A stretch of 30,408 nt of DNA from DSSM01 sp964484125. GTDB taxonomy: Bacteria; Bacteroidota; Ignavibacteria; Tepidaquicellales; Tepidaquicellaceae. The stretch covers positions 1 through 30,408 of the forward strand of contig CAZAEK010000022.1 of the NCBI GenBank assembly GCA_964484125.1, read 5' to 3'. Positions 7,926-14,624 of the stretch are shown here, piece after piece. Numbering within the stretch: the first letter of the stretch is position 1; every line of letters begins with the position of its first letter. Below the pieces are notes generated by a model. That model had not been told where the DNA came from, did not search any database, and saw nothing but the letters and a program-made list of their open reading frames with translations. Made by a program: the position numbers and the translations under genes.

Positions 7926-8037
7926 TAGTTAAAGAGAACAATAAAGAACATTAGTTCTTAAAAAAAATTCAAATCTTACAATCCCTCCTATCCCCTTACA
8001 AACCGCCGGAGAATTACCCACTCCGGCTTCTTTTTTT
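7926..8037 (+). ncRNA. Candidate sigma-54-dependent small RNA with C-rich anti-SD segment
   Basis: The stretch from the predicted sigma-54 start to the terminator is about 110 nt and contains no ATG, so it is unlikely to be coding. It can fold into a small hairpin AAGAAC-ATTA-GTTCTT, then an unstructured pyrimidine-rich segment including CCCTCCTATCCCC (7983-7995), then the terminator hairpin. A single-stranded C-rich run able to pair with AGGAGG-type ribosome sites is typical of small RNAs that repress translation. The other reading is that this is the leader of the gene at 8148, with the hairpin as an attenuator. No homologue is known to me; the call rests on promoter, terminator and lack of ORF. 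Confidence 0.55.
8005..8037 (+). terminator. Intrinsic terminator of the candidate small RNA
   Basis: A perfect 7-bp GC-rich stem GCCGGAG/CTCCGGC (8005-8011 with 8021-8027) with a 9-nt loop, followed by TTC and a run of seven T. No ORF ends just upstream: the nearest stop codon is 200 nt away. Confidence 0.87.
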
Positions 8038-8147
8038 AATTATTAAATAATCAAGCATGCAAAATAATTCATTAAATATCAAAAAATCTTGAAAAAATTT
8101 ATATTTTTAATTATATTTTGAATAAAAATTCACAAAAAAAATAAAAT

Positions 8148-9947
8148 ATGAAAAAAATATTTTACTTTTTATTTTTTTTGACAATAGCTGGTTTTGATTT
8201 GAGCCAGAATTATAAAACTGTTACGTATATAGAATCTTCAAGTGGAATAGAACAGGGAATTACATTTGAAAGTGGTAGAGGTGACTTAAAAATTGCTGAC
8301 ATGAATAATGATGGTTATCCTGATATAATATCTCTGGGAGATCATGGTAGTCCATCTACAATAACTGGTCAGCATGGTATTATGGTATGGTTTGGAAACG
8401 GGACGGGTGCAAATTGGTCTCTTTCACAATTTGGCAACTTTGGTTATGGAGGAATCTGTGCAGGGGATGTAAATAATGACGGGAAAATGGATATTGGATT
8501 TGGAATACATCATAACTATGAGCCAAGTGGACTCGGGAGCAAGTTGATAGGAGTAGCACTTGGAGATGGTACAGGGATGAACTGGATTGCATATCAGAAC
8601 GGATTAGCAATGAATGGAGAAACCTGGGGAATGTTTTCCAGCGATTTTGCAGATGTTAATAATGACGGTTTATTGGATTTAGGAGTCCTTTCTATGGGTT
8701 GTTGTAACGGAACGAGAATTTATAAAAATAACGGTGACAGTTCGTGGACACAAACATTTGCAACAACTGGAGGAAATTCGTTTAAGGAATTTTCATTTGG
8801 AGATTTTAATAAAGATGGAAATATTGATTTTGCTACAAATGATGATACAGGATTACCTTATTTTGGAGATGGAACTGGAAATTTTGTTTTAATGCATTTA
8901 AATCTGCCTTCTGCAAGTACATTAAAAGGTTTATCGGTTGGTGATGTTGATAATGACGGTGCAGATGATTTATCTTTTATAGGAAGTAATGGCTCAGTTA
9001 ATATTTGGAAGTGGGTAAGACCAACAAATCAATGGGCAAGTCTTTCCGCGAATTTACCTGTAACAAGTAACTACCAGAAAACAATTTTATATGATATGAA
9101 TTCAGACGGTTTTACTGATATATTATTATTCGGAAAAGGCAGCGGAATAATATACGCCGGTAATGGCGGAACAAATTGGGTAACAGCAGGAAATTTTTCT
9201 ACTCCGACTGTAGGAAACTATCAAGCGTTAACAGTTGGAGATGTTGATAATAACGGGTTTGCAGATATTGCAATTTTATTTGAGCAGGGATCTCTGTTTA
9301 ATTATATTAATCATATGAAATTTTTCAAAGAGAATACGCCATACTCTTCACTATCCATCAAACCTTTATATCCAAAAGGAAATGAAAATCTGCGAAGTAA
9401 TCAGGTAAAGAGTATTAAATGGATTAGTTCTGCCCCTTTAAGCCCTGTATCAATGGTCAAACTGGAATTTTCATCTTCTGGCTTAGGAGGACCCTGGAGT
9501 TTAATCAAAGATAGCTTAAAAAATAACGGTTGCTTTCAATGGATAGTACCAAACGGAATTTCGTCATCACTTTGCTATATTAGATATACGATATACAATT
9601 CAAACGGAACATTTTCTGCAACAAATACAAGTCCCTTTTCAATTGGAGTTGTATTAGGAGTTTCAAATTCCGGGGAAATACCAAAGAATTATTTGTTGGA
9701 ACAGAATTATCCGAATCCGTTTAATTCAATGACAAATATTAAATTTCAAATTATGAGTTTTGATAATGTAAAATTAAATGTGTTTGATATTACAGGTAAA
9801 GAAGTTGTTACAATTGTAAATGATATTCTTCAGCCCGGTACTTATGAAGTAAAATTCGACGGGTCGAGATTAAACAGTGGTGTATATTTCTATAAATTGT
9901 CTGCAGGTGAATTTGTTGAGATACGAAAAATGTTAATGATTAAATAG
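8148..9947 (+). CDS. T9SS-exported FG-GAP/VCBS repeat protein
   Basis: 599 residues. The signal peptide covers residues 1-19 (ends DLS before QNY). Seven calcium-binding D-x-N/D-x-D/N-G-x-x-D loops lie near residues 51-59, 107-115, 169-177, 219-227, 266-274, 316-324 and 365-373, spaced as the blades of an FG-GAP/integrin-alpha-like propeller. Residues ~400-500 form an immunoglobulin-like region (NQVKSIKWIS ... CFQWIVPNG ... CYIRYTIYN) resembling Ser-Thr-rich GPI-anchor-type bacterial domains. The end is a T9SS sorting domain (LEQNYPNPFN ... SGVYFYKLS ... RKMLMIK). Likely a calcium-stabilised surface or secreted binding protein. It lies downstream of the sigma-54 unit, and its TAG stop is joined directly to a tRNA-derived repeat. 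Confidence 0.9.
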   Translation: MKKIFYFLFFLTIAGFDLSQNYKTVTYIESSSGIEQGITFESGRGDLKIADMNNDGYPDIISLGDHGSPSTITGQHGIMVWFGNGTGANWSLSQFGNFGYGGICAGDVNNDGKMDIGFGIHHNYEPSGLGSKLIGVALGDGTGMNWIAYQNGLAMNGETWGMFSSDFADVNNDGLLDLGVLSMGCCNGTRIYKNNGDSSWTQTFATTGGNSFKEFSFGDFNKDGNIDFATNDDTGLPYFGDGTGNFVLMHLNLPSASTLKGLSVGDVDNDGADDLSFIGSNGSVNIWKWVRPTNQWASLSANLPVTSNYQKTILYDMNSDGFTDILLFGKGSGIIYAGNGGTNWVTAGNFSTPTVGNYQALTVGDVDNNGFADIAILFEQGSLFNYINHMKFFKENTPYSSLSIKPLYPKGNENLRSNQVKSIKWISSAPLSPVSMVKLEFSSSGLGGPWSLIKDSLKNNGCFQWIVPNGISSSLCYIRYTIYNSNGTFSATNTSPFSIGVVLGVSNSGEIPKNYLLEQNYPNPFNSMTNIKFQIMSFDNVKLNVFDITGKEVVTIVNDILQPGTYEVKFDGSRLNSGVYFYKLSAGEFVEIRKMLMIK

Positions 9948-9948
9948 A

Positions 9949-10003
9949 AGGGATTTGAACCCCTCCCGATGAATCGGGACTGATTACAAATCGTGCAAGA
10001 TTA
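9949..10003 (-). pseudogene. Degenerate tRNA-Thr-like copy 1, cut by the assembly gap
   Basis: 55 bp identical to 10144-10198. Read on the minus strand it carries an anticodon-loop sequence (TTTGTAA) and part of a T-arm as in tRNA-Thr. The variable region is replaced by the palindrome TCCCGAT-GA-ATCGGGA (9964-9979), and the 5' half is not recognisable. It begins 1 nt after the TAG stop of the FG-GAP gene and runs into the N gap. Confidence 0.7.
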
Positions 10004-10103
10004 NNNNNNNNNNNNNNNNNNNNNNNNNNNNNNNNNNNNNNNNNNNNNNNNNNNNNNNNNNNNNNNNNNNNNNNNNNNNNNNNNNNNNNNNNNNNNNNNN
10101 NNN
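10004..10103. other. Assembly gap, 100 N
   Basis: Exactly 100 N, the conventional length for a scaffold gap of unknown size. The same repeat family stands on both sides, which explains why the assembly broke here. The number of repeat units is therefore unknown. Confidence 0.99.
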
Positions 10104-10158
10104 AAAAATTACAGGGTTTTTTATTATTACTTTGAGCTGGCAGAGGGATTTGAACCCC
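10104..10158. repeat. 55-bp direct repeat (terminator arm plus tRNA-Thr 3' end), first copy
   Basis: Identical to 10223-10277 at an offset of 119 bp. It spans the right arm of the terminator hairpin, a short spacer and the acceptor/T-arm end of tRNA-Thr. Identity stops after CCCC, where the pseudo-copy and the intact tRNA diverge. Confidence 0.93.
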
Positions 10159-10200
10159 TCCCGATGAATCGGGACTGATTACAAATCGTGCAAGATTATG
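10135..10200 (-). pseudogene. Degenerate tRNA-Thr-like copy 2
   Basis: Minus strand. The 3' acceptor strand, T-arm and anticodon loop of tRNA-Thr(TGT) are kept. The palindrome TCCCGAT-GA-ATCGGGA (10159-10174) replaces the variable region, and the anticodon stem is ruined: CACGA opposite TCAGT keeps two of five pairs. The D-arm and 5' acceptor strand are missing, so it cannot be a working tRNA. It is followed on the minus strand by the gap and, before it, by the same terminator hairpin as the intact gene. Confidence 0.75.
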
Positions 10201-10210
10201 TTATCAAATA

Positions 10211-10240
10211 AAAAACCCTGTAAAAAATTACAGGGTTTTT
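10211..10240 (-). terminator. Intrinsic terminator of tRNA-Thr, repeated in the array
   Basis: A perfect 13-bp stem (10211-10223 with 10228-10240) with an AAAA loop; A/T runs on both sides make it work in either direction. It lies 14 nt beyond the 3' end of tRNA-Thr. The right arm of a second copy is visible at 10104-10122, just after the gap. Confidence 0.85.
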
Positions 10241-10253
10241 TATTATTACTTTG

Positions 10254-10326
10254 AGCTGGCAGAGGGATTTGAACCCCCGACCTGCTGATTACAAATCAGC
10301 TGCTCTACCAGCTGAGCTATGCCAGC
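10254..10326 (-). tRNA. tRNA-Thr(TGT)
   Basis: 73 nt with complete cloverleaf features on the minus strand: acceptor GCTGGCA/TGCCAGC, D-arm with GCTC ... GAGC, anticodon stem GCTGA/TCAGC with loop TTTGTAA (anticodon TGT), T-arm GGGGG-TTCAAAT-CCCTC with one weak pair, and discriminator T. CCA is not encoded. It begins 48 nt after the stop of the MltD-like gene on the same strand, with no clear terminator between, so part of it may be processed from an mltD read-through transcript. Confidence 0.96.
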
Positions 10327-10374
10327 ATATCAAAGAATTACAAATTACAATTTTTTAATATTTTTTTCAACACA

Positions 10375-12852
10375 TTATTGTTTACGTTTTCTCTCTTTCT
10401 GCTTTGTTTCTTTTTTTTGAGTTTTTTTCTTTGTAGTTTCTTTCTTTGTAGTCTCTTTTTTCTTTTCGGTCTCTTTCTTTTTTACAGTTTCTTTCTTTAC
10501 TTCTCCTACTTTCAGTTCCTGACCAACCTTAATCTCATCATCTTTTAGTCCGTTCCAGCTCTTGAGTTGTTTTACCGTAACATTATATTTATCTGCGATT
10601 GAAGATAAAGTCTCTCCTTTTTTTACAATATGAGTTTTTGCAGTTTTAGTCTCTTTTGTCTCCTTTTCTGATTCCTTTTTGGAAGTTTCCTTTTTGGTTG
10701 TTTCTTTCTTGTCAGGTTTTACTAATGTTAACTCCTGTCCTATGTAAATAACATCATCTTCAAGGTCATTCCAGTCTTTTAGATTACTTACACTTATTCC
10801 GTATTTTTCTCCTATTGATGAAAGATTCTCGCCTTCCTCAACTATATGTTTGGTTGCTTTTGTTGTTTTCTTTTCTTCTTTCTTGTTATCTGGAGGATAC
10901 AGTTTTAATTTTTGCCCGACCAATATTTTGTCTGATTCGAGATTATTCCATTCTTTCAGTTCTGCTACAGTTACTCCGTATTCTGAGGCAAGTTTACCAA
11001 GAGATTCTCCCTCTGTCACTGTGTGAACTGTGGCATCGGTTTTTGTTTCAGTCTTTTTCTTATTTGAAGTAGTTTTATCTTTGGTTGTTGTAGTTTTTTC
11101 TTTTGAAGTTGTTTTTTCATTATTGGTTGTTTCTTTTTTATTATCTGTATTTGATTTATCGCTTACCTTTTTCCAGGGATTTGTGCTCTCAGTATTCTTT
11201 TTTTCATTTTTTTCTATTTCTTTTTCAACTTCCTCAATTTCCGAATCATCTGATTTTTCATCAGTTTCTATCCCTGAAAGTTTGTTGTATTGTTTCTCAC
11301 TCAGATATACGTATATGTTGGAGCTATCCTTTGGATTTAAAGGATAAGGCAAATTATTCCACATTCTGATTTCTGATTGCCTTACACCAAGAGAATCTGC
11401 GAGTTTTTGAAGTGTCATCGGCTTAAAGAATAATACTGTTATTTTCTTTTTCCCGGTTGTTACACCAATATCTTTTGGATTCGGAGGATTATATCCTTCA
11501 ACAGTATAATATGTATATGCAGGTTCCGTTTCATAATAACTTTGATGTTCATTCCCCGCAAATTCAGGCTCGATACTGCCGTTTTCAGAATATTCAGGTG
11601 ATTTTTTATAATTTTTTACAAATGTATTATATGAATCTCTTGGTATTCTTAATTGATAGGGGACATCGTAAACCGGAATGACATCATTGTAAAGCTCAGG
11701 ATTCAAATCCCTTATTGTTTCTATGTCAGTATTTGCAAATTCCGCTATTCTCTCGAATGTTAGTTTTCCTTTAATATTAACTCTGTCAAAAGCAATCGGT
11801 TTTGCAAACTCAATATTTTTGAAACCGTATTCTTTAGGTGAACGGAAAATATGCGACAGTGCAATAATAGAAGGTACATAATTTTTAGTTTCTCCGGGCA
11901 AATATTGACGTACTTCCCAGTAATTATTAGAGCCCGATTTACTAATTCCGGTATTTACTCTTCCCGGTCCTGCGTTGTAAGCTGCGAATGCGAGATACCA
12001 GTCTCCATAAGTCCTGTATAAATCTTTTAAATGCCTTGCCGCCGCATCAGATGATTTCTCAAAGTCGCGTCTGTCATCTCTGTATTCATCAGAATAAAGA
12101 CCGTAAGCTGCACCTGTTGATGGCATAAACTGCCAGAGTCCGACAGCGCCTGCTTTTGATACAATTGTCGGATTTAAACCCGATTCCTGGACTGAGAGAA
12201 ATACAAGATCTTCAGGGACACCGTGATATCTCAGTATTTTTCTCATCGTAGGAAAATATTTCCCTGAGCGATACATAGTTTTATCAATAAAACTTTGTCC
12301 TCTCGATGTACCTGCAAAAAAATCAATCCATTCCTGCACTGCACTGTTCTTTTCGAATTCAATTTCCTTGTTCATCGGTATTATTTCTTTATCACCTGAT
12401 TCATCTGCTACTGAAAATTTCTTATAATCTATTCCAAGTTTTTTTGCGAAGTAAAAAACATTACTTGAAGACTCAATATCTTTATGCAGAACAAGATAAT
12501 CTTCCGTGATACTTTTGGCGAGGTCATTGTAGTCTTTTAGCCAGTCTTTATAAAGAGGATTTGAAAGCACATCTGAATCAATTTTTTTAAGATATTTAAG
12601 AGATTTTTCAAATTTGCTTTTTGAATCTTCTTCATCTCCTTTAGAATTTAATTCAAGTGATTCCTTATAATCCTTAAGACTTTCTGATAATGCTGAATAA
12701 AATACTACAGAATCTGCTGCACGTTTCTTTAATAGTCTTTGCTCTTCAGTCTCTGCCAAATCGCCTGAAGAGGAACAACCATTTAATGTTACTAAAAGAA
12801 ATATAAACAGCGGGATAACTGAGAACTTTAAATAAATAAATGATTTTTTCAT
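10375..12852 (-). CDS. mltD: MltD-type lytic murein transglycosylase with three LysM domains
   Basis: An 825-residue lipoprotein: signal with lipobox LNGC (Cys 26). A helical region at ~30-180 precedes an SLT family-1 domain (~185-345) with catalytic Glu 223 in ESGLNP, then GLWQFMPSTG (238-247) and AYNAGPGRV (291-299). Cleavage of the glycan strand to 1,6-anhydro-MurNAc ends is the family reaction. Three clear LysM peptidoglycan-binding domains follow at ~608-652, 668-711 and 740-782, with two weaker LysM-like segments at ~364-404 and ~470-517. LysM domains are separated by Lys/Glu/Thr-rich linkers, and the last ~40 residues are almost only K, E, T and Q. It is longer than E. coli MltD (about 450 residues), mainly through linkers. 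It probably acts at the inner face of the outer membrane. Confidence 0.93.
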   Translation of the reverse strand: MKKSFIYLKFSVIPLFIFLLVTLNGCSSSGDLAETEEQRLLKKRAADSVVFYSALSESLKDYKESLELNSKGDEEDSKSKFEKSLKYLKKIDSDVLSNPLYKDWLKDYNDLAKSITEDYLVLHKDIESSSNVFYFAKKLGIDYKKFSVADESGDKEIIPMNKEIEFEKNSAVQEWIDFFAGTSRGQSFIDKTMYRSGKYFPTMRKILRYHGVPEDLVFLSVQESGLNPTIVSKAGAVGLWQFMPSTGAAYGLYSDEYRDDRRDFEKSSDAAARHLKDLYRTYGDWYLAFAAYNAGPGRVNTGISKSGSNNYWEVRQYLPGETKNYVPSIIALSHIFRSPKEYGFKNIEFAKPIAFDRVNIKGKLTFERIAEFANTDIETIRDLNPELYNDVIPVYDVPYQLRIPRDSYNTFVKNYKKSPEYSENGSIEPEFAGNEHQSYYETEPAYTYYTVEGYNPPNPKDIGVTTGKKKITVLFFKPMTLQKLADSLGVRQSEIRMWNNLPYPLNPKDSSNIYVYLSEKQYNKLSGIETDEKSDDSEIEEVEKEIEKNEKKNTESTNPWKKVSDKSNTDNKKETTNNEKTTSKEKTTTTKDKTTSNKKKTETKTDATVHTVTEGESLGKLASEYGVTVAELKEWNNLESDKILVGQKLKLYPPDNKKEEKKTTKATKHIVEEGENLSSIGEKYGISVSNLKDWNDLEDDVIYIGQELTLVKPDKKETTKKETSKKESEKETKETKTAKTHIVKKGETLSSIADKYNVTVKQLKSWNGLKDDEIKVGQELKVGEVKKETVKKKETEKKKETTKKETTKKKTQKKETKQKERKRKQ

Positions 12853-12977
12853 TTTTATTTTTTTACTTATATAAAAATATATAGGTTATATTGCGTATAT
12901 TCAAGCTAATTATTAAGTAATTATTATTATGTTTTTTAGTACAGAATATGCTGAATTGTTCCAAAATATAAAAAAAT

Positions 12978-13006
12978 AACGCCGCTCAAGGCGGCGTTTA
13001 TTTTTT
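12978..13006. terminator. Intrinsic terminator, likely bidirectional
   Basis: The stem CGCCGC/GCGGCG (12980-12985 with 12991-12996), extended by two A-T pairs, has a T-rich run on its right and an A-rich run on its left. It ends the minus-strand gene that stops at 13027. Confidence 0.8.
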
Positions 13007-13026
13007 GGGGAATATGGAGGTTACTA

Positions 13027-13392
13027 TTATTTCATAACAATTTTGTACACAAATGTACTTTTGGCATATTTAGGATCTGTCCATAAATTCCTCGAGTTAA
13101 GCTTTTTTGCTACATAAGAATTTAAAAAGACATTCCCGCCAGCTACCTTATCAATGAAAATTTTGCCGTCTTCACGGACATTTATTAAAACATAAGAAGT
13201 GCCTTTTAAGTTCTTATCAGAGTAATACAAAAGAAGTGGAGTATTTACCATTTCCTTTATCTCTTTTTTTATCTGATAATTCAAATCGGCATAGGTATTA
13301 ACATAAACAGGGTCAGTAGCGGCAAAAGAGCTACTAAAAGGCACAATGATTGAGAAAGTCAGTGCAATAATTAAAATTTTGAAAAAGTTCAT
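13027..13392 (-). CDS. Small secreted protein, TonB-C-like pattern
   Basis: 121 residues with a signal peptide (1-24, ending SFA before ATDP). The mature ~95 residues show a pattern like the TonB C-terminal fold often fused to regulators or standing alone in Bacteroidota: a strand V-L-I-N-V-R-E-D-G-K-I, then KVAGGNVFLNSYVAKKLNS, then a final strand TFVYKIVMK. No enzyme residues or Cys are visible. It lies upstream of mltD on the same strand but is separated from it by a terminator, so it is probably its own unit. A fair Shine-Dalgarno (AAAGGAGAA) precedes the ATG. The fold call is an inference from the strand pattern. Confidence 0.65.
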   Translation of the reverse strand: MNFFKILIIALTFSIIVPFSSSFAATDPVYVNTYADLNYQIKKEIKEMVNTPLLLYYSDKNLKGTSYVLINVREDGKIFIDKVAGGNVFLNSYVAKKLNSRNLWTDPKYAKSTFVYKIVMK

Positions 13393-13505
13393 TCTATTTA
13401 TTCTCCTTTAATTTAATTTTCAATATTATTAGTTTCTACTCTGTATTCGTAAAAATTTAAAATTTGTTTCACCGAGAATTCAAATTAACAATTTAGTAAT
13501 ATAGA

Positions 13506-14498
13506 TTGGAAAAAACCTATAAATTAACAGTTCCTGAGATAAAAGAAAAGATTCGTATTGATAAATATATCCCGATGTTTATACAAAATACCTCAAGAAA
13601 TAAGGTTCAGAAGGTTATAAATATGGGAAATGTTACTGTAAATGGGGATATAGTCAAATCCAACTATATACTAAAACCTTATGATGAAATAGATATTGAA
13701 TTACCAGTTCCTGATAAGCAGGAAATATTACCTGAAGATATTCCTCTTGATATTGTATATGAAGATCAATATCTGATGGTAATAAATAAACCAGCCGGAA
13801 TGGTTGTACATCCTGCATATAAGAATTATAGCGGCACTTTAGTAAATGCAATAATGTATTATGCAAGTAAAAAGAATGAATCTTTATCGGATTTAAACGG
13901 ATTTGAACGCGCCGGTATTGTACACCGATTGGATAAAGATACTTCAGGAATACTCGTAATAGCAAAAGATGAAGTTACACACAGGAAACTTGCAGAGCTA
14001 TTTTACACGCATAATATTGAAAGGGAATATCAGGCACTGATTTGGGGTTCACCAAAGAAGAAATCAGGGAGAATAGAAAACAGAATAAGCAGGGATTTAA
14101 AAGACAGAAAGAAAATGGCTGTAACTGAAGATGAAGAACGTGGAAAAATCGCAATAACTGATTATGAAATAATTGAAGAATTTGAAATACTTTCCCTTGT
14201 TAAATTAAATCTTAAAACAGGCAGGACTCATCAGATAAGGGTTCATTTATCTCATATCGGGCATCCTGTATTTGGTGATGAAACCTATGGAGGCAGAAAA
14301 CCGCATTGCATTGAACTGACAAGTAACATAAGAGCAAGAATAAATAATATGTTAAGGCAAATGAAAAGACAGGCACTTCACGCAAAGGTACTCGGTTTCG
14401 TTCATCCAATTACAAAAGAGAAAATGAGATTTGAATCTCCCTTACCGGAGGACATAATGAACTTAATTGGATATTTATCCAAAAAAGATAATACTTAA
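13506..14498 (+). CDS. RluA/RluD-family pseudouridine synthase
   Basis: 330 residues. An S4 RNA-binding domain (~12-70, with RIDKYIPMF ... GNVTVNG) is followed by the catalytic domain with HRLDKDTSG (140-148), where Asp 143 is the nucleophile, and by the later GRTHQIRVHLSHIGHPVFGDETYGG block. This is the RluD layout, so modification of helix 69 of 23S rRNA (or a related site) is the likely role; RluC-like specificity cannot be excluded. The start is a TTG: an in-frame TAA lies only three codons upstream (13497), and the next ATG (13574) would remove the first 23 residues, including the start of the S4 domain. No clear Shine-Dalgarno. It is divergent from the small secreted gene at 13392. Confidence 0.92.
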   Translation: MEKTYKLTVPEIKEKIRIDKYIPMFIQNTSRNKVQKVINMGNVTVNGDIVKSNYILKPYDEIDIELPVPDKQEILPEDIPLDIVYEDQYLMVINKPAGMVVHPAYKNYSGTLVNAIMYYASKKNESLSDLNGFERAGIVHRLDKDTSGILVIAKDEVTHRKLAELFYTHNIEREYQALIWGSPKKKSGRIENRISRDLKDRKKMAVTEDEERGKIAITDYEIIEEFEILSLVKLNLKTGRTHQIRVHLSHIGHPVFGDETYGGRKPHCIELTSNIRARINNMLRQMKRQALHAKVLGFVHPITKEKMRFESPLPEDIMNLIGYLSKKDNT

Positions 14499-14624
14499 AC
14501 CGCATAAATTTTTTTCAAGGGTAAAAATTATTTTTAAAATATCAAAAATTAGTGTGTGGTATAATTCATTTATTAATTATATCTTTATTGTTAAAGTAAA
14601 AAAAATTACGAATAAAGTTATTTT

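Noticed and set aside
9993..10178. 61-codon ORF spanning the N gap
   Set aside because: It runs through 100 undetermined bases and into a tRNA-like repeat; not evidence of a protein.
9949..10326. CRISPR array
   Set aside because: The repeats are tRNA- and terminator-derived with no regular unique spacers, and no cas genes are present.
11030..11347. 105-codon plus-strand ORF opposite mltD
   Set aside because: Antisense shadow of the Lys/Glu/Thr-rich linker; composition (F, S, V, L) is the mirror of those codons.
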